DNA of 64,000 nucleotides. Source: Eonycteris spelaea. Its lineage: Eukaryota > Chordata > Mammalia > Chiroptera > Pteropodidae. The DNA lies in assembly GCA_003508835.1 (NCBI GenBank), contig PUFA01000072.1:2764501-2828500 (forward strand). Direction: 5' to 3'. Below are positions 9,841 through 22,204 of the stretch, piece by piece; within the stretch, counting starts at the first letter, position 1, and each line of letters begins with the position of its first letter. Made by a program: the position numbers and the translations under genes. The notes beneath the pieces are model-generated. The model worked only from the letters and a program-made list of their open reading frames with translations, did no database searches and was not told where the DNA came from.

Positions 9841-12060
9841 AAAAAAAAAGTTTTCTTTTTCTTTTTTGCAGTTAAAATATTACTTTCCATGTACGAGCCC
9901 AAGTTTCTTTCCGCTCAATATATTTGAGACGTCGGTACTTCCCACGCCGCCCAACTCCCACTCTCCTTTGCTGATGCCGTTTCTCGGCACGCAGAGCGGC
10001 CCGTAGGGACGGGCAGAATTAGGACACAAACACGCAAAATTACGTGTTCACGCATGGGCAGCTGCAGACAGCATTTGCTCCAGTGCAACAGATGCTAAAT
10101 TATTGGAATCCACAGTAGCATTTATGATCCGTAATGAAAAGGCAGCGAGGAGCTCGGAAGGCAAACTAGAAATAGCGTGTTGCACTGGCCAACGGCAATG
10201 ATGGACCCAGGAGTTAATAAACCATGAGGAATAAACTGCAGGGTGATTCACGTTCATTGTACAATGTGTCAGCATTTCCAGGAAGGAACCGCATCGTGTT
10301 GGGGAAAGCTACTCCCCCAAACGTGGTGGATTTGGCCCGTGAGGCTGCCCGGACTAGGAGACGGAACAGAATCGCCAACAGGAAACTCTCCTCCACCCCC
10401 TGCGTGGTCCTGTCAGGGCTCAAGGGGACTGGACTTCTGTCCATGAGTACAGGCCAAAGCTACCCAAGACTAATGGACGAGTCTTCCCGTCAAGAGTAGG
10501 AGCCCAAACAACAGCTGCACAGGCATGAAAGAAATGAAACTCAGAAATCCACGTTAACATCAAATAATAGTTTCCGGACTACTTACATCGGTGTCGGGTC
10601 CCTTATCCGCACCCGGACAGGAAAAAGTAACAAATTCATGGCACCTCTTGTGAACCACAAAACAGCAAACTGGTGGGGAGAAAAGAAAATTAAAATTAGA
10701 ATAGTCCAGATTTAATATACAAGTTCTGTTTTCCAAACGAGGCTACGTACCGTTAGGAGTCAATTTAATTTCACTACAGAAATCTCATAAACAGCAATCA
10801 GAAGGTATTTCATTTGAGACTCAGCACACATTCGGTATTGATTAGACTCACAGATAACAGAATCACAGGATGCCAGCACTGACCAGGCCCAAGGAGGCCT
10901 AATGTGAAGTTTCTGTCGTCTAAAACTGAGGAAGGAGGGACGGAGACTGGCAGGCAGTTTTCCAAAGTACAAACCAGAAATCAAATTTAAAGTACTTTGC
11001 ACTGTCCTACCAGCACATACACACTCATATAAATGTCACACCCTGTGGGTGATGTATATATAGTGCTGTGTGTGTGTGTGTGTGTGTGTGTGTATAAACA
11101 ATATATGGGTAGCTATAAATATCGGTTGCAGAACTTTAGCAAAATTCTGAATTTGAGGAACACATTAAGACACAAACCCAGTCTACACAAAAACAGCCCT
11201 TTGATATGAAGAAAGGTTAGGGACCACCCTTCACACCTCGTTTCTGCCTGCTTGCCACTGAGGCGGTCACCAACCGCAAATCTACCAAAATCCACTACAC
11301 AGCAAATACTTCCTAAGCTCAAAATGGTTTTGATGCATAATCCCGAAGATGAATCGACAAAAGAATTGTTAGTTACAGAGCCGGACAGGTAATCCCTTAA
11401 GAGATTTTGATAGATAGGACAACAATAGAGGCTATAAAAAATAAAGGACCTAGTTAGTCCTTCCTTGAAAGCTTGAAATCTGGCTCTATAAGGCATAACG
11501 TACCAGCATATTGTTCTTGGTTGAATAGGAGCAACCTAAAAAGCAATGTGCCCTCAGAGAAACTGGGAGAGTCCTAAGTCTTCCCTGCAGAAGACAGGCT
11601 ACCACACCCTGGATTCCCGGCTCGTGTGCTCTTCTCCCCGAGGACACTGTGACCCCCTGCACGTGTGTCAGCAGACAAGGCCGACAGCGGGGGGCCAGCC
11701 GCCTCCGTGGGTGGGAGACAACGGCAGGTCTGCTGAGAGCTGAGATGCCGAGAGAAGGCAACGCTGAGCCCAGGAGCAAGGGAGCATGGCGAGGGCCTTG
11801 CGTGGCCAGTGAGAAATTCTGCCTAGTTGTGATAAGCGCTGGCAGCGCCGGAAAGGACTGACCGAGAGTTAACGCAAAAGCGGTGCTCCAGAAGGGCCAA
11901 GGGTGGTGAGAGGAAGAAGTGACTGGGATAAAACGTGGGCCCGAAGGCCCCGTTAGAGGCCTCGTGGACAGTCCGGGAATGAAAGCAATGGCCCAGCGTT
12001 CAGCCTGCGAAGCCATGGAAGTAACGGAGGCCAGAGAAACTGCAGAACGTGACGGAACTT
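9841..12060. other. No gene seen; unique-looking sequence with a TG microsatellite
   Basis: Begins with an A9 run and a T/C-rich tract. A (TG)n array at 11067-11093 is the main landmark. The 221-codon minus-strand frame at 11486-12151 has no motif that I recognise, and its start overlaps an antisense MIR. Confidence 0.5.
11067..11093. repeat. (TG)n microsatellite
   Basis: About thirteen uninterrupted TG units, flanked on the left by a short TA run. Confidence 0.95.
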
Positions 12061-12061
12061 G

Positions 12062-12230
12062 CCACCTGACCTCAGATCCCATTTGCTGAGTGTCCTCGTA
12101 TGGGTCGCTTTGCCAGGTCCTTTCCCACGCCCTGTACAAGTGAACCCTCATAACGCCACTTAATATGCTTTGATCTCTACATTTTACGGGGAAACAAAAG
12201 GACGGAGGGACAGGCCAACAAGCAAACGAG
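12062..12230 (-). mobile_element. MIR SINE, antisense
   Basis: The order 'tttgctgagtgtcctcgtat', 'gtgaaccctcataacgccac', 'acattttacggggaaacaaa', 'ggacggagggacaggcc' is the reverse complement of MIR, including the part usually read as attttacagatgaggaaac. Confidence 0.7.
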
Positions 12231-12234
12231 GGTC

Positions 12235-15200
12235 ACCACCCCACGACGCAGTAGAGCAGAATGCACGCTAAGTAAGGTCTGCTTGGCTTCCCAATACCTT
12301 TTCCTTCCACCGTGTCACAGCCACTGACAGGAGCCCAAAGATAAGAGATGGCACCAAGGTTTTGCACACAGGTGACAGGCACACGGACATGTGACAAAAG
12401 GAATGACGCATTATTTTATAAATACACAGGAAGCCCAGAGGATGAAGGTGCAGGTATGTCGTGCTGGGGACAGGGTAAGGATGATCGGCTTCTTCTCGGT
12501 TTCCTTTAAGGTGGTCATGATACGATGTTACTGTAAAAGGAACATCTTTTTAAAGAAGGAAACGCGGGCCTGGCATTGAGCAGGCAGAGCAGGACGTGCG
12601 AAGGAGCCGTCCATAGGAACGTGGCATCTGCGGACCCCTTAAAGAGCCTCCCTCCGGAAGCAGAGATGCCTGAGCGAGGGGTGCCTGTCTGCTGCCCGCC
12701 ACGCCTGCGACCACGCCTGCCGACCGACCGTGCGCCACTGAGGCAGGAGCAGGGGGGTGTGACGCCACAGAGAACAGCGTCCCCAGGCCGCCGAGCAGCA
12801 CCACACCCTGCAAAGCGCGGGGCTGAGCTCCTGCCAGCCCTCAGACGGGGCCTTTCCACTGTGCTCCTGCTAAAGCATCGCTCTCGTAACACTCTCTGAG
12901 GGTGGAAAACGCGACAGCACAAATCAATCTCATCTGCTCCCTCTCCCCAGGCACGAAGTCATCTTTCATTCGCGGGAATCAGGAGGATAAATTACTGAGC
13001 AAAAAGGGTCGCAGGAGCACCACTGCCTCATCATAGTTCGTTATGGATATGGTGTTTTTAGGGAAAATAAACATTCTGATTCCCTACTTAATATCGTTCA
13101 AACATTTGGGGTCTTTCATCTTTTTTTTTTTTTAAATCCATCTCTGCATTCATTAAGAAAAACCATATTTATCAAATCCCTTTGGAAGGATAGTTTGTTT
13201 TTTTAATCTGTCCTTTCTATTCCCATTTACCCATCAGTGCAATTAGATGTCTCCAGCGAAAAGTATTTCTATTAGATGCCTCAAAGTAATCTCTCACCTA
13301 ATTGTATCTTGCGAAGAACCAGGCCCTAACTGCCCAGTATAATTTGCAAGGCAGCAAAAGGCCCCACCTACCCCAAATACTTCCTCCCAGCCACAGCACT
13401 CCCCTACCTTACATGAAAGTCTCAGATCTAGAAGTGTCTGGAGTCCCCACCCCCCAGGACGTGGAGAGAAGGGTCATGTGTTTCCACCGAGCCATTCGTA
13501 TATAGGAGTTATCTACGGACAAAGACCCTGTAGGCCTTTTGAAGGACTTAAGATTTAGAACGGTTGATCTTCAAAGGAAGAAGAAATAGAACGTGCCCGC
13601 GCCGGGGTGGCTGATTGAGAGAAAGCCGTGTTAGCCCTCCGCTCCCCTCACCCCTACCTCAGGGAGGGGAATGGGGAAGGACAGCTCAGCCCAGGCTGAC
13701 TCCAGCATCTGCCCGAGAAAAGCTGTCTCAGAAAACTCATCCTGAGCCAGAGATTCCAAAAACCCTCATGGCTGGCCTTGACCTTTGGTGTCCAGCCCCA
13801 GACTAAGTTGGGTAATGCACGTTTTGCAAGAGAACATCTGAGAAGTCTCGCTAGTGTAGCTGAATGATGATAAGACACGCTCGACAGAACGAAGAGAGGG
13901 CATTGTGTTAACCTGGAGATAAACAGCACAGACTTTGTCCAGGCTGAAATGTAGGGGCCATTGTTTTTCCGTTTTGTCTTGGAATTCTAAAGGTCTTCAT
14001 TCACTCTGTTGCGTGGAGCAAGGAAGACTGGGGAGGGGGAGGTGGGTAAGGTGGTACCTGTTACGGAGGACGCTTTCGATAAATAGTTGCCCAACGTTGG
14101 CAAGGAGGAAGGCAATGTTAAGGCAGCGGCCCCAGTGGGAAGAAGTGTAGACACATGTCACGGCAGAGTTCTCCTGCTCTGTGCTTTGTCCTGGAGCTGG
14201 ACCCTTGGCCTTTTGACAAGCCTTTGCTTAAACAAGCACAGGCTGGTCAATAAGACTCTGAGATGAAGCTTCGTGCGCAAAGGCTTTGGGGCCCCTCTGC
14301 TTGTCTAACCGAACGGAGGTTTTAAAATAAAAAAAAAACTGTCCAGGGGCTTAAAGTCACAAAAGTAAATCGCCATTCAATTATTTTCTAAGCACAAAAT
14401 CACTTTCCTCTAATCCTCTATGTGATACGCTTGCGCTGCCCAACAGCGATGGATGCCACGCAAAATGCACAAATCACACTAAGAAAATGACGTGGAGGAC
14501 AGGAATGATAAAGGCCAAAGCCTGGGACTAATAATGCTTCTTAACGTTACCTGGTTTTAGGATTGAGAACGCTTAGTCTACTGATCTGTATCACACACTA
14601 ATCTTACTTACGAAAGCAAACTAAATGGAAATTAAGGAGAGTTTTGGCCATCTGTCCAAAGTGTGTTTCAGAGACGGAATAACAATCACCTATGTTTGTC
14701 TCAAAAATTCATAAAAATTAAAAAAAAAATAGGTGTGCTGTGATGCTGTGATCTTGTTGATGTTATTGGCAGTTCTCAATCATGCTCATTAGTTTGAAGA
14801 GAATGAAATTCAACAAACAAGGCAGGACAAAAGCCAAATAGTGTGAGAGACACAAGGGTCCCTTCTGATGCTGCACCCACTCCCTACCACCACCATGAAT
14901 TTGAGAAGAGCTGATTTAATAAGGCTTGGCCCATGAGACAGACACGCCTGGGCGGCCTGAGGCTGCTTTGTTTCAGTGCCAAATGTCATCGTCAGGCGAA
15001 TGGACGACCTGGGGCTCTGGACACGGGACAGGGTTTCCTAGAGAGACCTTGGGCAAATGGTAAGCCCAGGGACACTTTCCAAACTCCACCGATGCACAGA
15101 GCTTTCCTGAAAAAGGAGCCTGGTCAACTGACGCTGTGCATAAAGGAGTCACGGTTATTAAGAAGCTTCTTGCTCTCAATTCGAAGTCCTCCGTGGGAAT

Positions 15201-15250
15201 GCCAGCAGCCCTGATCGCACGTCAATCACGCGGGCACAGTGCTGGCTGCC
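12235..15250. other. No gene seen
   Basis: 12590-12900 is GC- and CpG-rich with overlapping stop-poor frames on both strands and no recognisable domain. T-rich tracts lie near 13121-13133 and 13195-13206. A-rich tracts lie at about 14327-14339 and 14719-14730. No repeat is identified with confidence. Confidence 0.5.
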
Positions 15251-15254
15251 ACAG

Positions 15255-15410
15255 GAGAGAAAATGTAAAGGTGATTAAGCACCACTTCACACCCGCCAGG
15301 AAGGCTACTGTTAAAAGACACGAAGTAACAGGAAAACAGTAGGCTGTTCCTCAAAAAGTTAAACTGCAGAACGACCATACGACCCCACAATTCCGCTTGA
15401 GACACGCGGT
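15255..15410 (+). mobile_element. L1 ORF2 3' fragment with internal deletion
   Basis: 'caccacttcacacccgccag' then 'gaaggctactgttaaaagac' is the L1 ORF2 segment usually written accacttcacacccactaggatggc. It jumps after about 70 bases to 'ctgttcctcaaaaagttaaa' and 'accatacgaccccacaattc', which lie well downstream in L1. The join implies an internal deletion. The frame is broken. Confidence 0.75.
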
Positions 15411-15591
15411 CATCTAATCTGTATGTCAAACGGGATTATCCCTATTTACACTTGACATGGACGGCCATGTTCAGGGGGCGAAAAATGCATACTTCAGCAT
15501 TTTCCATTTCTCTTTAAAGATACTAATTTCCTTTCACCCTCAAGGCCGTATCATCTCAAATTCAGGTCATGGCCATGTCAAATGGAACATA

Positions 15592-16256
15592 CAGTCGCCC
15601 CCCCCCCACACACACACCTGATCTGTGGGTTCGGTTACCTGCGGTCAACCCTGGTCTGAAAACATTAAATGAAAATTCCCAGAAACGGACAAGTCACAAG
15701 TTTCAGATGGCACGCCGCTCTGCGTGAGCGTGAGGAGATCTCGCACTGTCCTGCTCCATCCCTCTAGGACCCGAATCGTCCCTTCGTCCAAAGGTAGACG
15801 CTCCTGGCCTGTTAGTCACACAGGAGCCCTCTCCATTCTCAGATCGACTGCTTACGTTTGTCACCCTTGTTTTACCTGATAATGGCCCAACGCACAACAG
15901 TGCCGATGTGGCCGTTTGTCTATGCCAAGGAGCAGCTGCGGAATGCTTCCTTTAAGTGGAAAGGTGAAAGTTCTCAGCGTAACAGGGCATTTCATCATCT
16001 CGCCAGAACCGTGAGTACGGTGCAACGGGCTGAGTGCAGGACGTCCCCGTAACGTTTATTACAGTATATTGTTATAACTGTCCTCTTTCATTGTTAGTTC
16101 CTGCTAATCTCTTACTATACCTATTTTACAAGTGAAACTTTATCATGGGTTTGTACGGTATAAGAAAAAAACATGGTATATGTAGGGTTTGGTCCTATTT
16201 CAGGCATCCACTAGGGTAAACTCGGAACGTATCCCCAGATAAGGTGGAACCTACTG
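15592..16256 (+). mobile_element. Tigger2/MER44-like DNA transposon, internally deleted
   Basis: Both ends fit the pogo/Tigger2 terminal inverted repeat. The left end begins 'cagtcgccccc' next to TA and continues to 'gggttcggttacctgcggtc'. The right end runs 'caggcatccactagggtaaa', 'aacgtatccccagataaggt' to 'ctactg'. The 5' untranslated part reaches a decayed transposase start at 15882 (MAQRTTVPMWPF...), corresponding to the family's lysine-rich N-terminus. The sequence then passes directly to the 3' end, so most of the transposase, including the DDE catalytic core, is absent. The copy is non-autonomous and dead. The name is from memory of consensus sequences. Confidence 0.75.
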
Positions 16257-16260
16257 TTTG

Positions 16261-16277
16261 AAAAAAAAAAAAAAAAA
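16261..16277. repeat. Poly-A tract
   Basis: Seventeen As directly after the Tigger2-like right end. Confidence 0.95.
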
Positions 16278-17450
16278 TCCGTTATCCAAAATTAATGAGG
16301 TAAAAGCCATTATGTAACAAGTTCTGAAATTCAAGAAAGAACCTACTAAATTTAATAGTTCAACTTTGTTTAGAACAGAAGATTGGTAGCTGAGCTTCCG
16401 AGAGTTCCTTTTTTAAATACATAAATGGCTGCCATCACGTGAGATGGTTTTAATTAAATTTTTCTTAGCGGGAAGGGATTAATGAAAGGTAACGTCACAT
16501 CAGAATACAATGAAAGGAAAATCTCCAAGGCAAGTGAACTGCCTTTGGCGTTGCAGGGAAAGTAATGAAAAAATCAGGCTTATATTATATTTGCATGTTA
16601 AAAGAAAATTATCGGTTTCGGATCTGTAACAATGAAAACAGTCTTTCCCGTGGGATACACGTGAAAGCTGTATGAAAACAAATCAGAGAAATGTGCTTTA
16701 TCACATCGTGTCAGGAACGTCATTCCCCCGGCAGCACACCCATTCTGCCACGAAGCATCGGTGCACATGCACACACACTCCCGAGAAACTCTCTCAAACA
16801 CCCCTACCATCCCCACTCCCGGCCCGGGAGCCCCCTCCTCTCAGGACAATCACCTTTAACCTGTTCCTCAATTTCCTTTCCTCTAATGTCACCAAGTCCC
16901 ACTGATGCTTCCTCTTTGCATTCCTCCCTGGTTGGACTGGAGATGTTATTTTCCAGCAAGGGCCGAGGGCCTGAATGGGACGTGGGAGGAAAGGGGAGCT
17001 GAAGACGGCCCCTAGGTCATGAGCCAGAGCGACTGGGCTCATGGTGTCACCATGGACACGAGATGGGAGCCTTAAGGTGAAAGGGAGGCAGGTCACCATG
17101 TCGGCATGGAGCTCACCTCCAGACCTCTCAGTTATGGGAACCATCAAATACCCTTTGACATTTCCATTACTTCATAGATACCTACGCCTTCACATATCTG
17201 ACATAATATTCCTGAATACATAAGAGCATACCACACGTGCTTTTTCTCATTGATGCCATATGACACTGAGTTTTCCTGTGCTGGCAATGGAAAGGTCCCT
17301 CAGTGAGAAAGGGAGAACTGGCAGCTCGTGAGAAATGAAGACTGGGCGACTCGCCACCCTAGTTGTCTGTCCACAGGAACTTCACAGGCGGAGGAGGAGG
17401 AGCCATTCTTTGTCTAAATAGACCACTGCGCACAATGCGCTGGTGGGTCT
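16278..17450. other. No gene seen
   Basis: AT-rich to 16690, then mixed. No recognisable domain in the short frames and no firm repeat call. Confidence 0.5.
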
Positions 17451-17454
17451 CCCA

Positions 17455-17720
17455 GACGCATCAGGCAAGCAAGGGGAAGTCCAGGGTTAGAGGTCAAGAG
17501 ACAGGTGGGGGCTGTAGACAGGATTTTGAGAGGCGTCTAAAGGCTGACAGCTAAAGGCGAGGTGGTGCATGTGGGCTCCAGGCGGCAGGAGGAAGCCCCA
17601 GGGGCACCCACGTGGTGGCTGATGGCGGAGGGGAGGAGGGGGTCTAGGAGGCGAGCGAGTCAGAGGCCTGGAGCGCAGGCTGAGGGAAGGAGGGGTTTTA
17701 AGATAAGCTTGGATGATGAC
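17455..17720 (-). mobile_element. Possible L2 LINE fragment, antisense
   Basis: The purine-rich text 'gggaagtccagggttagagg', then 'acaggtgggggctgtagaca' and later 'gaggaagccccaggggcacc', loosely follows an internal stretch of reverse-complement L2. Weak and without clear ends. Confidence 0.35.
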
Positions 17721-18277
17721 TGGTCCGTGATGGCCCGAAGCCACACAACTTGGAGGAGCGTCACAAGGATACACCCCTCGGCCGACAGTCGACGGCGCAA
17801 CGGTCTCCCTTCTTTTACGTATTTCCCGCATTCCTCAACTCAGAACTGAAATGGAGCAGACGTGTCGGATCCCAACTGCCAATATGGAATAAAATCACCT
17901 TAATACCTTAAGGAGCTGTAGTATAAAGATCTATCTTTTAAGGAAGCCAAAAAAAAAAAAATCCCCTTAGGTAAGAATGACGAATCACGCAAACATGTTT
18001 GAAGGGAAGCCTTAAGCTTTGATTTTTTTTTTTAAAAGCTCAGTTCCTGCAGGGTTTTTGTGATTTAAAAATCATCTAAAGACTCCAACTTAAGTTCCTA
18101 AGGGCATAAAGCCATTGTAACTTGGCAATCTGAGTGCCATATGTGAACACCTACAACTGTGGTGAGCTTCGAGTGTCCTCATTTTGACCCTAAAAGAAAA
18201 AATACTGTACAAATCCTACCCAGGGGGTTGTTAAGTCCATAATACCAGACTTCCCTCTGCGATATTTTTGTAAAGAC

Positions 18278-18505
18278 TTCTTTTTTTTTTTTTTTAAAGA
18301 GCAGTTTCAGGTTCAGAGCAAAGTTGCGTGGAAGGCACCGAGCTTTCCCGTGTACACCCCTTGTCCCCCTCCCCACAGCCTCCTCCACCGTCAGCGCCCC
18401 CACCAAAATGGCACATTTGTTACACCTGAGAAACCTACATGAACACGTCACCATCTCCCAGAGATCATCCACAGTTTACATCCCTCTCACTGTGTTATCT
18501 TTAAG
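18278..18505 (-). mobile_element. L1 3' UTR (L1MB-like), antisense
   Basis: A T16 run at 18280-18295 (the poly-A tail read backwards) leads into 'aagagcagtttcaggttcag', 'caccaaaatggcacatttgt', 'tacacctgagaaacctacat' and 'catccacagtttacatccct'. This is the reverse complement of an old L1 3' UTR. The L1 at 31505-32805 carries the same UTR type in the opposite orientation, so the two copies can be compared directly. Confidence 0.75.
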
Positions 18506-18509
18506 TCTT

Positions 18510-19070
18510 TTACTTTTCAGGCTGGAATGGCGTGAGCCGGGGTGTATGTGCGGGAGTGAAGGAGGCTGACCTGGGCTCCGTGTGCCTTCTCTGCCCCCTT
18601 CCAAACCTCTCGACTCTCGTGGATGGGGACTTGCTCCCTGCGCTCCGAGGTGACTCGCGTCGAAGGACACAGGTCTGCCTACAGCATGAACACCCGTGAC
18701 TGTACCCTCCTCTTTCATCCCAGTGAGTGCCCTTGTTTAATTGGCACCCCGAACCTTCCCAGGAATGGCAGGCAAAAGAAACTGCAGCTTCAGAATTCTG
18801 GGAGGAGGCAAGGCGGTCAAAACCCTTAGCAACTACACTTCAATGCTCACTTAATGCAAACGAAGAACCAACTCCTACGGGGCAGAAACCTCCAGCTTAT
18901 AACTTGCTCCCACCTAGCCTGTGGCACAAGTACGTGGCAGGGCTACACCCAGCTGTTACCAGGACTGTGAAAATGTTATACATTGGGACTAAGCGTCAGA
19001 GGAAACAGTCTGGAGGCTACACACAGCAGTGTTACCGGGGAATCTCTTTTTTGCTTTGTTCTGTGTCTTA
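18510..19070. other. No gene or nameable repeat seen
   Basis: Mixed-composition unique-looking sequence between an L1 tail and the GA tract. Confidence 0.5.
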
Positions 19071-19073
19071 ACT

Positions 19074-19075
<2 letters not shown>

Positions 19076-19137
<62 letters not shown>

Positions 19138-19166
19138 GGAGAGAGGGAGAGAGGGAGAGAGGGAGA

Positions 19167-19205
<39 letters not shown>

Positions 19206-19214
19206 TGTGTGTGT
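19076..19214. repeat. (GA)n microsatellite with GGGAGA variants and short (GT)n tail
   Basis: About 127 bases of almost pure purine: (GA)n, then a middle section of gggagaga units (roughly 19128-19172), then (GA)n again, ending in six GT units. The homopurine strand is long enough to form intramolecular triplex DNA. Confidence 0.95.
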
Positions 19215-19261
19215 CTGAGTGCATCATTGCACCTTTCTGTGCAAGGCTTCAGGGACCACCA

Positions 19262-19410
19262 TTCCTTCTTTTATTCAATTATTCAGCAAGTATCTATTGA
19301 GTACCTACTAGACACCCATCCTCTGCAAGGCATGAAGGTAAAGTGGAGGCCCAAGCAGTTTCTACCCTCAGCGAGCTCAGAGTCTAGTTAAGGAGAAAAA
19401 CCTGTCAAAG
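19262..19410 (-). mobile_element. L2 LINE 3' tail, antisense
   Basis: 'caattattcagcaagtatct', 'attgagtacctactagacac' and 'taccctcagcgagctcagag' match the reverse complement of the L2 3' end. Confidence 0.75.
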
Positions 19411-19614
19411 AGTAGGTGTCTCTCACATCTTCCCTCTCCCTGGTCCCCTGTCCTCCAACCCTGCCTTTATCTCCCACTTTTTTTCTGCTTTACTTACTTA
19501 CAACGTAAAACCAAGGTATATGTTGTTATATTATTAATACCTTTACCTTTCTCTTTCTTAATATTAATAAGGACATCCTATGCTTATGTATCTTTGAAAA
19601 ACTATATAAGTGAA

Positions 19615-19802
19615 ATCACATGTCTGCAATTTGCTTTAACAGACTTCAGTGGGGAAAAAAAGCTGGAAAGAGGATAGATGAAACAAGATTGGTAAAAGCC
19701 AACAATTACTGAAGCTGCAAGATGGGTGGGTATATGCGCTTTTTTAACTCTTCTTACTACTTCTGCAGATATTTGGAATGTATATAATTAAAAGTTAAAA
19801 GA
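19615..19802 (+). mobile_element. Possible old L1 3' UTR
   Basis: 'aacaagattggtaaaagcca', 'acaattactgaagctgcaag', 'atgggtgggtatatgcgctt' and 'ttggaatgtatataattaaa' resemble a common 3'-terminal L1 segment ending in an A-rich tail. Subfamily unknown. Confidence 0.55.
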
Positions 19803-20120
19803 TCAATAGATTAGATGGGTTTTCATAAATGTGGACAAACTTTTTCTCCCCCCATTGGTCAAAGGCCAGTGAGAAATTATGACAACTACAGATAAAGTGT
19901 TGGTCAGAAAAACCTGAGCAGAGACTTGAGAAATAAATTTTCTTTTATGCCTAGTAAGTCAAGAAAAATCCCACAATTCCTTCATGTCACAGAATTTACG
20001 ATCTTGCAAATATTGTCTAACTCATCTAGGAAACACACTCAGTGTATGATTATTTCTACCCAGAATTGCCAAATGAAAATGCCTGCCATCTGATTATTTC
20101 CAGCATTGGCCATACCATCA

Positions 20121-20572
20121 TGGGTTGAACGTGGGGTTCCCTAGATGCATGTTGAAGTTCTAACCCTCAGCACCTCCAAACATGAAATTACTTGGAAACA
20201 GGGCTGTTGCAGATGAAATTGGTTAAGACGAGGCCATCTCGACATAAGATGGGTCTCTACTCCAATATGACTAACGTCCTTGATACGGAGAAATTTAAAT
20301 AGCAACACACAAGAAGAATGTCCTGTGAGGATGAAGGCAAAACCCAGGGTGATGCGTCCACAAGCCAAGGAACGTCACCGATTGCCTGCCAACCCCTTAA
20401 CCAGGAAAGAGGCATGAAATGGATTCTCTGTCACCGCCCTTAAAGGGAACCACATCCACCACTTGCATCTCAGACTTGGAGCCTCTATAACTGTGAGACG
20501 ATAAACACCTGTCGCTTACACCACCCAGTTTGTGGTGCCTTTGTGATGGCAGCTCTAGCAGACTAAGGTACA
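20121..20572 (+). mobile_element. MaLR-like LTR (MLT1/MST type), near full length
   Basis: The segment starts TG and ends CA, about 450 bases. In order it shows 'gttgaagttctaaccctcag', 'ggctgttgcagatgaaattg', 'tccaatatgactaacgtcct', 'acaagccaaggaacgtcacc', 'gcctctataactgtgagacg', 'ataaacacc' (polyadenylation signal region), 'cacccagtttgtggtgcctt' and 'agctctagcagactaagg'. This is the layout of an ERVL-MaLR LTR. No internal gag- or pol-like sequence adjoins, so it is a solitary LTR. The subfamily is uncertain. Compare the inverted relative at 38495-38890. Confidence 0.75.
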
Positions 20573-20574
20573 TA

Positions 20575-21860
20575 ACCGAGGCAGTTTCAAGAAAGTCAAT
20601 GACCCAATAAGTGAAGACTTAATCAGAGCTACATGTCTGCGTGTGCGTTAAAGAGGACATCAACGCCGTGCTTCGCAAATGGAACCCGGGTTGCTAAGAG
20701 CAGGTAAAAGTCTAAGATGTCCAGGTAACGCTCTGTACGTAAGTCAGCTTCAGATTTCACCTAAGCGACATGAACAAAAGCAGGCAGTAAGGGCTTCGAG
20801 GCATTCTTCCCCGGCAGCGCCGTGTGACAACACTCTGAGCCTATAAAATTTACCTATATCACCAGTGAAGACTGAGGGTGCGTTTGAGTCGAAAGCAGCA
20901 ACGAGCAATTAACGAAGGTTCTTGTCCACACTTCCAAAAGGAAAAGTTAAGGGCCCACAAAGATTATGGGAGACTATGCGTAAAAAATCACTTAAACCCA
21001 AATTGCTGATATAAAATGGAAATTCTGAAATGCAAAAATATCTCAGGCATCTGTATCGGATTTGGTCATGATTATCAATGAGTTTATTGAAATGAGAACT
21101 CTTAAAGGGTTCAATATAGAAGTGTAATCAGAAGCCTAAAATTAAAATTCAGTGGCTTTTGGGGGGTATGTCCTGCTTAATATACTAGCTGGTATTTGCA
21201 ATCAAATTCATAACAATGACCATGTTTGTATGATGCTTGCCAATTATAAAAAATATATATATTTCTAGGTGTTTAGAGGTGAGGCAACATAGGTTCTTAC
21301 ACAAGTGTAAAATCACCTAGAAAGCAAACACCTGGAATGGAAACCTTTCGCATTCACCTTCATGAAGGCTATTACTAATTTAAAAGGCAGTAAGCATCAC
21401 CGAGTCTGACGATAACAGAATCAGAAGACTTCAGAAGGAATCTACTGTAGTGGTTTTCAAACTGGAAGCCCTTGTGGGGAACTGGGTGTGTGAATAACAA
21501 GATTATGACCTTTCCCTGCCTCTATTCTTCTCTTATCTAATCCTAGGCTGCAGGTTTATTAAGTCAAAGTTTTGATTTCCTAGCAGCCTCACGAAGAGTC
21601 AACATCCTTAGCACGTATTTGTTCAGTAAACAGGCCACTGGTTACAAGATGAAGGTCAGGGGCAAAGCCAAGAACGGTACGTGTCTTTCTGGTATTCTTA
21701 ATTTCATAACTTATATCTGATATAATTTCAAAATAAATTTGCATGATTTGTTCCATTTGGCCACTCTTTACACAGAGATCTATGAAGCTTGCTCTGGAAA
21801 ATCAGGGAGGCTGGCAGGCATGTGAGGACTTTGGGTCTCATACAGCACAAGCCTGTGGGG
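20575..21860. other. No gene seen; AT-rich
   Basis: Short AT runs near 21249-21264. A piece near 21415-21460 ('cagaatcagaagacttcaga') recalls an old dispersed repeat but is too short to name. Confidence 0.45.
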
Positions 21861-21864
21861 GAAT

Positions 21865-22105
21865 CTGCTTAGTAGAGATGGTGGAAGCCACCTAAGACAT
21901 GGTAGAGATCCTGAATGTCACTTCTGGAGCTGTGAGCCAGATATAAGCAAAAGTGGAGAGACGGGCCTGGGAGAGAAGTGAGCAGAGAGCCAGTACCCAT
22001 GAAACCTGAAAGATGGGAGCAGTTCAAGAAGGAAGACGTCTTCAACAGTGTCACTCTCCTGAGTAGTCAGGAAGAAGGTGACTGAGGCAAGGCTATTAGA
22101 TCAGG
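21865..22105 (-). mobile_element. L2 LINE fragment, antisense
   Basis: 'cttcaacagtgtcactctcc' followed by 'tcaggaagaaggtgactgag' is the L2 reverse-complement stretch usually read as 'caacagtgtcaaatgctgc' then aggtcaagta. Upstream purine-rich text fits the same element. Confidence 0.5.
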
Positions 22106-22204
22106 GACCGGAGGGTCACTTTCATACATACGTCCCGTACAAGGCGCGGGTGCTGGCAGGGAAGCAGACACAGAGGAGGTGGGTAGGAAGGATTCGGTTC
22201 AATT

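Noticed and set aside
11486..12151. 221-codon minus-strand frame
   Set aside because: Starts in an antisense MIR, has no recognisable domain, and the overlapping plus-strand frames are equally open.
13597..13640. Text resembling the head of a bat or carnivore SINE (gccggggtggctgattgag)
   Set aside because: The match stops after about 20 bases and no SINE body or tail follows.
19029..19391. Frame with a long arginine/glutamate run
   Set aside because: It is the translation of the (GA)n tract.
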